DNA of 45,781 bases from Phoronis australis (Eukaryota; Phoronida; Phoronidae): contig NMRA01000765.1 of assembly GCA_002633005.1 (NCBI GenBank), positions 101,257-147,037 of the forward strand. The letters run 5' to 3'. This document shows, in pieces, positions 33,782-43,734 of this stretch; positions within the stretch are counted from its first letter, which is position 1; every line of letters starts with the position of its first letter. The notes under the pieces are model-generated. The model saw only the letters and a program-made list of their open reading frames with translations, was not told the origin of the DNA and ran no database searches. The position numbers and the translations under genes are program-made.

Positions 33782-34752
33782 CTGCAAAAGAGAAAATCAT
33801 GAACATCAAGTATAATAGTCTCCGTCTCAGTAAATTTCATTTCCTACCAACGGTTAAGTCCTAAGAGACGTAAAAAAGTACTCAATACCATACCTTGAAA
33901 GTCTTTAAATAATGTTGCCATTTCAATAATTTCAATGCTTAACTCGGAGCATTGATATGCGGCTATCGTGTGCATCGTATATCATGCAGATACAAGGGAT
34001 GATTACCATTTTAAACCAGTCCAATAAATGAAGCAATGCGACTAAACTTAAAATAGCCTCAAGTGGGTGCATAGCAAGTCAGCCATGTTCTTCTCATTAG
34101 AAACACACCTGGCAAGACCTTAAAAATTAAACTGGCACTGGGGACTACAGTGGTAGACAGATACCATCGGATGTCGCAGCAGCGCCTGGTGAAGTAAAGC
34201 TTGAAACCGTTACGTTGTATAAATGTCTGGTAACGCACAAAAGATTTCAGAGAGATTTATCAGCATATGGTCTCTATAACGTAACTAGCCCCATTGTATG
34301 ATCCGTGTACAGTGTCAATTGACAGGTCATAAAACTTATAACTGCAGCGTAGTTGTTTTTAGTTGCAAAAACGCACCTTCTCAACTTTTAGTTGGAGGTC
34401 AAGTTTGATATTTTATTCAAATTTGTGAAAAAAATACAGCAAATCCATACTTAACACTTCTGAATTTGTTGTTTGTGCCTAACCAGATTGTCCTAGCAAC
34501 ACATTAATACAATAGAGGGGTCTGAATAGAACACCATTGCGTGCCTGTGTTATTCCCAGCTGCTTGAATCAAAAGGTGATTCTAGTGGTGCAAGCCAACA
34601 CGCTTAGCAGTTCGTTACATTTGGCAATTTATAGCACTAGTGGGCTCAGATCGATGGCCTTAACATACTATAGGAACCTAATTTATAGGTGTTACCATTG
34701 AAGATAGGCTTTAAAACTTATTACGGTTCACAGCTCTATTCATAACCCTTAC
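33782..34752. other. intron with degraded tandem-element remnant
   Basis: At 34040-34180 the words CCTCAAGTGGGTGCATAGCA, CTTCTCATTAGAAACACACC and TGGCACTGGGGACTACAGTG recall monomers of the CTCF-box element (compare 25990-26110) in worn form. The rest shows nothing recognisable. Confidence 0.45.
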
Positions 34753-34869
34753 CAACAGCTTCATGTGTGTCCTTCTCACGAGAATGGACCAGGATGTGGC
34801 CACCAAACTGGTCGGAACCCACCTCTTTTCCGAATCGCCCTTGGAAACATGTTTGAGTGGCAAATTCAC
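34753..34869 (-). CDS. PKHD1L1: PKHD1L1-like exon: between first G8 and beta-helix
   Basis: The acceptor is TGTGTTTCAG before 34869 and the donor GTAAGG after 34753. The exon is 117 nt with a two-base start and one-base end. It reads FATQTCFQGRFGKEVGSDQF, then GGHILVHSREKDTHEAV. The FATQTC.QG.FG.E.GSDQFGG motif is highly characteristic of PKHD1L1 and lies just before the GRYPIHFH region, whose exon (33781) follows in matching phase. Confidence 0.96.
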
Positions 34870-37349
34870 CTGAAACACATAAACAGCACTTTGACATGCT
34901 ATAAACATTCCCACTAAATAAGATTGGTCCTTAAACACTGCTTGTCAAGGAAAATGGTGGGGTTTGGAAAATTGAACTAGACCGTATTTATCCACCTTGG
35001 CTGAGTCGCGCTCGGCTCACAATCAGAGGGATGCCGCCAAGCTGCTCTATTCATCCAGTCACGAGTGAGGATAATTGGCTTCGCTCATGCGGATATGATC
35101 AGCTGATTACAATCTAGCTAAAAGACTGTACTTTTTATGGAGAGAGTTTTACGAACTACTTTTTACTATAATAATATTTGAAAAGAGAAGCGAAAACAAA
35201 TATGAGCACAACTTTGAATTTTTCAAATCGGCCCAGGATAAGAGATTTTGCAATACAGCAACACTCATGATTACTTTCATTCGGCGCGCACAAATACAAA
35301 AATATAGCACCCAAGTTATTTAGATTTTGGAACACATGCATTGCAATATTCAAAATACGTTTATTATGAATCTTACAAGCTGTAAAACGACGTTGTTTAA
35401 TTTCATTGTGCTCATTCATTTGTCATCCGTCAAATCGGCAATTTCCGAGATGTGATCTGCGGCGTGCACGTATATGTACAAAACAAGTGATTGTTATGTT
35501 CCTGAAGTACATGTACGAAAATTAAGAAATTTTAGCATGCCGTTATTATTGACAGGGACACGATAAAACAAATTTGGATTTTGATTATAGTCTTCGATAC
35601 AGCAAGCTGGCTGACCACTGCGTCAGTGTCTCCGTTAGACCCAGAAATTTCACACAGCCGGGTAGTTCACCTCATCCCTAACACGTAGATCGAGCCTATG
35701 ACTATTAACACTCCAAGGTAGAGCTAACGACAGTCGGCCTGTGCACACAAAATATGTGAGTTAACCAGCACTCACCTTGCACGTTGCAGCCGTTTAAGTG
35801 AAAAACAATCTAGTAAATGCCATTTTCTTGCATAATCCTCCGCCTTTTGTAACAAAAAAGTCTGTCGTCGATGACCCGCAGACGCACGTTCACTCACTCT
35901 CATACGCAGACGAACTTCAAAACAAACGTCACATGACAACAACATGTGTGTTCATCTAGAGATTTTTCTCATGTTGTGGGGTACGATGTAGCGCAGATTT
36001 GGACTTAATCGCAATTAATCCAGACTCCACATGAACTTTAAAAATTGTAAAACATAAGGAAGATTTCAGGTAATTTGTTGAGTCGAAACTATATTTTTAT
36101 TCAAGAGTTCAAGTTTTCCTATTGACGATCGCGATTCAGCGACGCATCAGTCGGCAAGTTTTCGCCCTGTGATGAGCACAATTTTTTGAAAAAGTATTGT
36201 AATTTAACAACGGAAGTTGATAGCAAATGCACCACAATTTTGTAGAAAGACTCTCATAGGCTACAAAAACGTCACAGAGCGTAAATTTGATGAATCCTAG
36301 CTTCCGATTTTACCCGTTTGGGAAACCGGGTTTCAACTGCCGTAGGCTACAATAAGCGTCCCCTACCCGTGAAATGAATTTTTCTAAGCGTTTACTAGAG
36401 TCAATACAGTATACAGCTTTCCACCAAGGCTAAGTGATGCTATGACATTATTCTTTGTTGCATTAGTAACTGGTCTTGGCTAATTATCATTTTATGGCCT
36501 GGTCATCAATTCAGCCAAAAGTAGTTCCAGAGGAGGCTTATCAGCCAATTATTCACGCATGCTGACTCACAATAGAAGCCTGATAAGAGTGAAGGTGGAT
36601 AAATGCAGTGTTCCTACAGTTTTTTGTGGTAGTGGATGTGTTCACGACATGGAAATTTTGCATTTTGGGCTTGGAGGGGTAACTAGTCTGCACAGAACTG
36701 CAGACCATTGTAAATCATCAATGTAAAGCACATAGAAACACACAATAGACCTTTTGAAATTGACATAAAAGGTCAGTAAAAGTAGTTATTTGACTGTGAA
36801 CACTGCTCTTAGTTACACAACTGGTACAGTTATGAGTAAGTAAACACAACTTAACAAAGGGCTTAAGTTCCTGGCTGAGAAGATAATTGTTTTATTACTC
36901 CCTATGGATTTGAATAGAACAGCCCTGAATATCTAGGATCCGATTGGCCTATAATGTCTGAAACATGTGACTCAGGGTGAAGACTGCTACTTTTTTAGCA
37001 GCAACTGCAAACAGAATGAGCAGGAATCTTAATATCCCAATGCAATGGTGTGGGGTGCATGCTACGATTATTGAACCTTTATTTCAGGACTGGTCTTGAT
37101 ATTAAAGGTACATCTCTTGTTCAACCACGACTTTTATTTAATTTGCCCAGTACAGTGTCCTGGATACACAAGTCAGCTGGAAACGGAATTACATTGCGGT
37201 GTATGGCATACTTTTAAGGTACAAGTGTGGAGTTTAAGGGATCCTATCTGGGAATTTGTACCAAGGGGGTTAAGTGTCACCTGGTGTGGGAGTCAGGTTT
37301 AGATGGCCGTAGCTGAAATTCAGAAGCAAGGCCACGGAATTGTTTCCAA
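34870..37349. other. intron, no gene seen
   Basis: The words CCGTATTTATCCACCTT (34982) and AAGGTGGATAAATGCAG (36590) are inverted and 1.6 kb apart. They could be ends of an old DNA element, but no TSD or transposase frame supports it. The minus-strand frame 35419-35156 is lysine-rich with no domain. No exon signals in a fitting phase were seen. Confidence 0.4.
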
Positions 37350-37557
37350 CAGCTTATTAATAATGACTAATATTCTTATTAAAATGACATAGGCAAGAAA
37401 TTGAATTTCAGGCCTACATTAGTATCGGAGGCCTCGTGGAAAGGTGGACGTACAGCAGGGCCCCTATATTAATACAGGTGGCCACACTTTTGAGGCTTGA
37501 AATTCAATTCTTGCCTATGCCATTTTAATAAAAATAAGTCATCCTAAAAATAAGCTG
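37350..37557. mobile_element. foldback MITE
   Basis: Two arms meet almost back to back. The left arm begins CAGCTTATTAATAATGACTA and runs through TTATTAAAATGACATAGGCA to GGCCTACATTAGTAT. The right arm, ending AAAAATAAGCTG at 37557, is its reverse complement with few changes (GCCTATGCCATTTTAATAAA). The arms are about 80 bp long. No coding capacity. Confidence 0.8.
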
Positions 37558-37835
37558 TTTTCCTCTCCTAATTATGTCCCTTTACTGTTGTTGTACCCGT
37601 AGCTAAAAGAGAACTTATGAAACTTCAAACCAGCCCTTTCTTAAGGGGATGACCCATTGGATCACTTTAGCTACCAGAAACTTCAGATTGTCCAACTATG
37701 TCTGGTGCTTATACAGGTCAATGTGCAATGGAGTTTACTGTAATTTAATCTAGCCTGCCTTAATCACATCTCATGTAATGGGTTATATTGTAATCTTCAA
37801 TCATAGCCTGCCTTAAGATCATGTTTGTTCACATA
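37558..37835. other. intron, no gene seen
   Basis: Short AT-rich spacer between the MITE and the TTAA element. It contains a loose repetition of TAGCCTGCCTTA (37752 and 37804). Confidence 0.45.
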
Positions 37836-37839
37836 TTAA

Positions 37840-39556
37840 AGGAGAATGCCACCCAAAAAACAACCTATTTTGTATCAATTTAGATCGAGTAGTTCTACTC
37901 GTTAACGGCAGGTTTGGTAGCTTACCTGACACCTGATGGCAGACGGAGGTGTTGAAATTATCTAATGAAGTAATTCGTTTCACACGTAGTCTGTTCAGCA
38001 GTTCACAACACGGGTTACTGGTGTAAGCTTATCGCTTGAATTCATTGTTTAACAACAAATCATCAAACTTCAAAGTAAAATCCTTGAAAATACACCGAGT
38101 TCTTATCAAAACGTGATGCTTTATTTCGCTTTTACGGATTTACTGGTATTTGGACACGCCATAGCCTACAAAGTTTGGCAGACCAATTTATCAAGGTCCG
38201 TAGCAGAAGTTTGGGGTCTGTTCGGAGATAAATTCGAAGTATTCTTCCGTGAAATACAGACAGGAGAACGTAGATCTGTGTTGTTATACTTGTGATTTTT
38301 TGAGTTCTAAATACACAAAACGCTTGTTATCCCGGCCAGTGGCTCGGAACCCGATCAGACCGTCGTGGCCAGACTGACTCGTTATCACGGCCAGGGCTCG
38401 GAACCCAATCAGGCCCGTCATGGCTGCCGGGACTGGCATGAACATAAACCAGATTGAGTTGGAAACTAAACCTCCAGTCACGAAGAGACTATATAATAGT
38501 GAGCCAAAGAAATAATGTGCACATAATTATTTATGTGAATTAGCCACGAAACTGAAAATCTACTTACTTGTCGGGGGCCGCCAAAGTCAGGTTCCCCTTC
38601 CACAGACCGTCAGGGCAAAGGTTGTACAGTAACAATGCTTTGAATAATATTTTTTTCATTTCTAAATAAAGATTCTCCTAACATGTGACAATAGCATATA
38701 AAATCGAGTAATTGTTTCACAACAGCAAACACTGAATTAGCATGCCTTAACACGGCCTCGGTGCCTGGTCAATAAACTTTGTTGCTGGCATCAAAAGCCT
38801 GTAATGCAGTGGTTTATTCATTGCTGGCTTCTCAAAACATTTGCACTCATGAGCACTCCAAGGCATTACATTATCTAATGAGACAGGCTTTGTGACAGTC
38901 AGTTTCATATAAGCATTGGTTCGGATCATAAGAGGATGAGTATAATTCATTTTGAAACAGAACGCCCAATAATAAACGTCTACATGGCATCTCGCCCGGC
39001 GCCAATCCCGACTTAGTCAAGAGCTCATCTGCGAAGACTTCACGGGTCGGATCGTTAGGTTTCACAGCCTATCAGTTCGAACCGGAATACACTGATCAAG
39101 AAATACTAGAGAGGCGCCGTGAACATGCATAGGCAACAGAACATATGGATAGTTCTTTGGTAAGCCAGAATTCGTCAGAGAAATCACTGTCGACGAAATG
39201 CCAGCCACAGACAAGGAAATGTTTTACGTCCTCATACTTGCTATTAACAGCATACCTTTCATTCTTCACTACCGCGAGCAACTTCCTAAGCATTTCGGGC
39301 TCTCGAGGAAGTCAAAAAAACGATATACCCGTTTTCTTTGCAGCTTCATAGTTCGGACAAGCAGGAACCAATGCACTGCAATATAGCGGCATTCACTCTG
39401 CAGACGAACCACTGACGTCGCTGCGTCGCTTCTCACCTTCCTCACAGGTGAATGCGACACCTCTCGGCAAGGTGAGGTCGACGGTATAAGAGGTGATGTG
39501 GATATAGACCGATTAAACTGGTAAAAAAGACTAATTAAATCGGGTGGCATTCTCCT
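37840..39556. mobile_element. Kolobok-like DNA transposon remnant, TTAA-flanked, 1717 bp
   Basis: A perfect 15-bp terminal inverted repeat, AGGAGAATGCCACCC, is at 37840-37854 and reversed at 39542-39556. TTAA lies directly outside both ends (37836-37839 and 39557-39560). Inside, the minus strand carries a broken THAP domain (39392-39096). The left 640 bp match the fragment at 1-619. Inside 38325-38420 two copies of a block of about 60 bp repeat (GGCCAGTGGCTCGGAACCC and GGCCAGGGCTCGGAACCC). No catalytic transposase domain is seen, so the copy is internally deleted. Confidence 0.88.
39096..39392 (-). pseudogene. THAP zinc-finger domain remnant (transposon)
   Basis: An ATG at 39392 opens MPLYCSALVPACPNYEAAKK, followed by TGISFF, an in-frame TGA, then LPREPEMLRKLLAVV and, further on, HFLVCGWHFVDSDF. 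This is the THAP layout: an N-terminal MP..C....C pair, a basic stretch and F..P..PE....W/L region, then C-x2-H-F with D.DF. The first cysteine pair is C-x6-C, not the usual C-x4-C. The single stop and the absence of a downstream transposase show it is dead. The frame stays open to 39096. Confidence 0.82.
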
Positions 39557-39560
39557 TTAA

Positions 39561-40050
39561 GTAAGTGTCCAGCAAAATTAGAAACGTAAAAATACATAAG
39601 ATTAGACATTTGAAATATTATTTCAAAATTAACCAAGAATTTTATTGCAAGTTTGCTTCCCATCAGTTTCAAATGTATTCTTCACAAAAATCAAAGTTTG
39701 TTCTTAAACAAATAATAGTGCATTCATGATTACACACCATAGCATTAAAAAAGAGTGCAGTGATGTGCTGTAAAATGTTACAATTTCGTGAAATGTAACA
39801 ATTGTTACACTCTACACCATTTTAGATTGCTATGCCTGTCCTAAAATGTAAGAAGATGTTACAATGTAGTTGATGCATTAGTGCCTACATCATACATGTA
39901 TGACCAACTACTTAGGAATAGTTCACTGCATACCACTTACAATGTACATGTAGGTTCTTAATGCATATGGCTATTGCAATATTGTCTCAATGTCATCAAC
40001 TGTGCATAGCACAAAAGAACATTCTTTGTAAACAATGGTCATACACGCTT
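39561..40050. other. intron, no gene seen
   Basis: AT-rich. It contains a 16-bp palindrome TGTAACAATTGTTACA near 39795 within a patch of repeated TGTTACAAT words (39775-39870). Nothing coding. Confidence 0.45.
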
Positions 40051-40843
40051 TTATACCACAATATTAGTCTCGAATGGCCAACACAACCATGTAATAATCC
40101 ATTTAGTTATCTCACTAGTGAGATAACATTTTGGCGGGAACCGAGGCCGGTTTCGAACCCGGACCACAAGTTTCGGGTCGTCGACTTTAACACTGGTACC
40201 GACATTTATACGCTATGAAAAATAAGCCGCATAATTTCCATAAAAACGATATTTTAGTGAAAATTTTCGCTCATGTTTTCTCACTAAATTGTAAATCACC
40301 AATCTCCAATTTGACTGCAGCAGATATCGTGTCGTCCAGATACTTTGACTTGAGCATTATACTCACTTACCATTGGTAACCAACTTAAATTAGCAGACAG
40401 TATTTTCCCCGGCCAAAGCTTAGTGTGATAAAATGTGCAGTAAGCTATAATAGTTGCTAAACCTTAATTTATAGATTCACCTTATTTTTTTTTTGTTTAA
40501 ATTTTCAATTGGTTTTGAGTAAAAGCATTATTTGACAAAAATAGCACGGCTTTTCTTAAAAGGTCACGACCTCCCACCTCGGGCGTCTGACATAGAAAGT
40601 AGTTACAAAGCCGAGGCGAGTCGAAAAAGGTAGCTTGATTCATTGCAATGTTTCTCATTCAGTATGTGGTATAAATAGATTATTACATGTTCTTAGTCGT
40701 TATCCCCCTTATCTAGAGCCCTCGTGGCTTTTGTAGAATTATCACTCTTGGGGCTAACGCCCCTCGGGCCGATAATTCTCCAAAATCCACTCGGGCTCTC
40801 GAATACGGGGGATGATTTTGCCATGTAATAATCTATATTTATC
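40051..40843 (-). mobile_element. composite element with tRNA-like promoter, copy 1
   Basis: This is the same sequence as 42857-43734 in the same orientation. Near the left is a perfect palindrome around TTATCTCACTAGTGAGATAA (40109-40128). On the minus strand a perfect pol III B box, GGTTCGAAACC, is at 40159-40149. Compared with copy 2 about 90 bp are missing after it, including the A box, so this copy cannot be transcribed from that promoter. The right end (40676-40843) is a long foldback, from AGATTATTACATG through GAGCCCTCGTGG.. to CATGTAATAATCT. Confidence 0.75.
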
Positions 40844-41044
40844 TGACATCAATTGTTTACCCAGCATTGAAAGCAACAATTTCAGTGCATAGTATTTCAA
40901 GCATGTATTTTCATGAGGATTATTCTCATGAAAAAGGGGCTTGGTTCCAATTTATAACATTATAACTAACACAGTATTAGTAGTTCCAAATTTCCAGCTT
41001 TAACAAGATGAGAAGGGACAACATGGTCTTATAATCAGCCTTAC
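40844..41044. other. intron, no gene seen
   Basis: Remaining intron up to the exon end at 41045. AT-rich, nothing recognisable. Confidence 0.4.
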
Positions 41045-41324
41045 CCGTATCAAAGCCCTCGGGACATGCCTCAATGACCTCGCCAGACCAGTCCATATGC
41101 TGTGCCCCCATGATCTTGATACTGCGTGTCAACAGACCGACCTCTCCACGAAACTCTATTGTTCGTTTGCCATAGGTACGTGTCACGCCCAAGTGGGTGT
41201 ACTCTAGATTCTTATCGAGTGTCAGAGTTTTCTTGTCAACAGATATTGCTTTGATGACCGCGGTCTCTGTTTCGTTTTGGCTGCGACGGTGACTTGTTGT
41301 TGGGATGACAACCATGTCTCCAAC
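41045..41324 (-). CDS. PKHD1L1: PKHD1L1-like exon: end of first G8 and following strands
   Basis: The acceptor is TTTGTGTAG before 41324 and the donor GTAAGG after 41045. The exon is 280 nt, phase 0 start, one-base end. It reads VGDMVVIPTTSHRRSQNETE, then VIKAISVDKKTLTLDKNLEY, THLG, and FRGEVGLLTRSIKIMGAQ. VGD.(I/V)VI.(T/S)T....(E/Q)TE is the end of the G8 domain. The strand L...L.Y.HLG and the motif EVGLLTR(N/S)I.I.G are hallmarks of the PKHD1L1, CEMIP and TMEM2 group. The first codon continues directly from VDWK of exon 41784. Confidence 0.96.
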
Positions 41325-41783
41325 CTACACAAACACAAAGTGAATTAAACAATCTCCAACATGCTAAGCCCCTTCCGACACAGTATTATTTGGCAATGAG
41401 ATGGAAGCTTTATTCTGATAGATTGTTGTCGAACTTAACACACAAGTACATTGAGAGTGTGTGCCTATAGCTGTTATGCTAGTCAAAATACTAGTAGGTA
41501 AATATAAAAAATAATCCCAAAGAACACCCACTGTCAAGATGCTGTCAAAAATTCAGTCATTCTTGTTGTTATGGATATTTAGAGGCCATACTTTCACAAG
41601 TCAAAACATTGTCAGAGTTTATCATTGTCCAGAATTTAACTGTACAACATTTTCAACCTTACTTACTGACCAACTTAGTCATTTTTTCAGAAATAACATT
41701 TAAGTTTCAACGCTCAAGTTCTTGTTCGCACATCCATGCTTCATTTCTTAGACCGTGCATTTTCCACAAAACAAACGCTTCAC
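41325..41783. other. short intron
   Basis: A 459-bp intron with GT at 41783-41782 and AG at 41326-41325 on the minus strand. No other feature. Confidence 0.7.
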
Positions 41784-41875
41784 CTTCCAATCAACAGGCT
41801 TCTGAAGGGACACCTTGTCTTGTCCAGAGGTGGCAGTGTCGGCAAGAAGTACCCATGTGTGTTCAATAGGTCTGC
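41784..41875 (-). CDS. PKHD1L1: PKHD1L1-like exon: middle of first G8 domain
   Basis: The acceptor is ACTTACAG before 41875 and the donor GTGAAG after 41784. The exon is 92 nt, starting with two bases and ending at phase 0. It reads RPIEHTWVLLADTATSGQDK and VSLQKPVDWK. The pattern of W..L..TA..G...I.L...VDWK is the third strand group of a G8 domain. The first two bases complete the glycine of ELHG from exon 42124, and the next exon continues VGDMVV. Confidence 0.94.
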
Positions 41876-42123
41876 CTGTAAGTACGCAGAGACAGTAAAA
41901 AAAAGATCACACACAAAGTCAGTCAGATAATTACCGTATTCATATAGGTTAACATCCAGGACATCTTAACAATAGCAGAATTCAGAACACAGCCCCCTCC
42001 CCCACTTTTTTCAGTGCTGTGCCGCCTACTTTATTGTCACAATATTTGAAAGGCTTCTCAACCAATAAGCTATTCCTACAAAAAGTAGAGTGGAAAATAA
42101 CGCAGTTTTTACGGATTTATTAC

Positions 42124-42253
42124 CGTGTAACTCCAGAGTTCCATGTCGGATCCCCAGGCTCTTAGTGCCATAAACAGGGATCTCCCTCGTCCTCTGATGA
42201 CCATGTAGCTCAATAATAGTTTCTCCCAGGTATGGGTTAGCCTCGGTACCAAT
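42124..42253 (-). CDS. PKHD1L1: PKHD1L1-like exon: first G8 domain, central strands
   Basis: The acceptor is CGTGTTTCAG before 42253 and the donor GTAATA after 42124. The exon is 130 nt, phase 0 start, one-base end. It reads IGTEANPYLGETIIELHGHQ, REIPVYGTKSLGIRHGTLEL and H. GTE..P......I.L.G......IPV.G.K.LG...G.L.LHG is the core G8 signature. The preceding exon ends GGLLQ, giving the continuous strand GGLLQIGTE. Confidence 0.96.
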
Positions 42254-42856
42254 CTGAAACACGGCAACATCACACACGTATGCACATCATTTAGTGCCCA
42301 GAATTCAAGGCACATTGAATTGTCAATAACAATAAGACGATAGTGGCCTTTTCCCATGTGGACATTCTCTTCATAGTTCAATGGAAAGGCTAAATCTTAT
42401 GCACTGATGTGCAATATCAAGCAAGAATGAAATTTGCCATTATGGTGATTTGGGATATCAGAAATGTCGCATTTATTTGAATTTTGTTGCAATGCAAAAA
42501 TGCACAAGATTACACATCAGTGTGTAATATTACGTGCCCGTGCGTAATACCAAGCAGTCGTGCATAATAGTACGCATTCCTTGTGCAACGTTGATGCATC
42601 TAGCCTCTGATGGTTTATTAATTTTGAGAACAACTTTGCGCAGTACATCGCTGTGATTTCAGCTATTAAAGTGCATAAAAGCAACACCTTCAATATTTAG
42701 CGAGCACTGAAAAGAACTCTTGACAAATAGAAATTAGTACTTATTCCAGGTTTTGTGCATCAAAAATTGTCGAATTCTGACGTTTTGAGTTTTTGTTTAT
42801 GTTAAAAAGTACTGCTGCATAAAACTCGAGATTAAACGATGTATCAGTACTTGTAT
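42254..42856. other. intron with short TGCGTAAT repeats
   Basis: At 42500-42590 there is a short imperfect run of the unit GTGCGTAATA and its near-complement (GTGTAATATTACG, GTGCGTAATACC, GTGCATAATAGTACGC). Otherwise plain AT-rich intron. Confidence 0.5.
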
Positions 42857-43734
42857 TTATACCACAATATTAGCGTCGAATGGCAGATACAACCATGTAA
42901 TAAGTTAACCCATTTAGTTGTCTCACTAGTGAGATATCATTTTGGCGTGAAACCGAGACAGGTTTCAAACCTGGGCCTCAAGAGTTTCGAGTCGCCGACT
43001 TAACCACTACACCACTCAGCGGCTGACGTCATCGAACGTGAAAATAGAATACTTAAATGAGCACGCGCAACAATCGCATGTTCAGCAAAGGGCATTGTAC
43101 CGACATTTATACGCTATGAAAAATAAGACGCATAATTTCCATAAAAACGATATCTTAATTCGGTGAAATTTTTCTCTCGTGTTCTCTCTTGTAAATAACT
43201 GATCTCCAATTTGAATGCGGGTATCGTGTCGTCCGGATCCTTTGACTTGAGCATTATAATCAGTTACTATTGGTAACCTACTTCAGCAAACGATGTTTTC
43301 CCCGTCGGAGCTTAGCGTGATAAAATGTGTAGTAAGCTATAATTATAGTTGCTAAACCTTAATTTACAGATTAACTTTTATTTCTATTTTGTTTAAATTT
43401 TCAATTGGTTTTGAGTAAAGGCATTATTTGACAAAAAGAGCTCGGCTTTTCTTAAAAGGTCACGACCTCCGACCCCGGGCCTATGACATAGAAAGTAGTT
43501 ACAAAGCCGAGGCGAGTCGAGAAAGGTAGATCGATTCATTGCAATGTTTCTCATTCAGTATGTGGTATAAATAGATTATTACATGTTCTCAGTCGTTATC
43601 TCCTTATCTTGAGCCCGAGTGGATTTTGCAGCATTATAACCCTCTGGGCTGACGCCCGTCGGGTGATACTTCTCCAAAATCCACTTGGGCTCCAGATAAC
43701 GGGGTATAACGACGTCGCCATGTAATAATCTGTA
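42857..43734 (-). mobile_element. composite element with tRNA-like promoter, copy 2 (fuller)
   Basis: This copy has the same order as copy 1: CACTAGTGAG palindrome (42923-42932), tRNA-like region, then long AT-rich unique-looking body and a terminal foldback at 43566-43734 (AGATTATTACATG ... CATGTAATAATCT) with a GC-rich loop around GGCTGACGCCCGTCGGG. It keeps the A box. An element of this size with a pol III-type head and a hairpin tail has no coding capacity. It may be a SINE-like unit, or a tRNA-derived sequence captured by a DNA element. Confidence 0.75.
42948..43024 (-). other. tRNA-like sequence (SINE head)
   Basis: On the minus strand an A box TGGTGTAGTGG lies in CTGAGTGGTGTAGTGGTTAA (near 43018-42999), and a B box GGTTTGAAACC lies at 42971-42961, a spacing like that inside a tRNA gene. 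The sequence between does not fold into a clear anticodon arm, and the B box differs from GGTTCGANNCC at one position. It is a tRNA-derived pol III promoter, not a working tRNA. Confidence 0.65.

Noticed and set aside
34982-36606. DNA transposon with CCGTATTTATCCACCTT ends
   Set aside because: The inverted ends match only partly, the flanks show no duplication and the interior shows no transposase.
42948-43024. A functional tRNA gene
   Set aside because: The boxes are present but no proper anticodon arm or acceptor stem pairing could be found, and the sequence is part of a repeated element.
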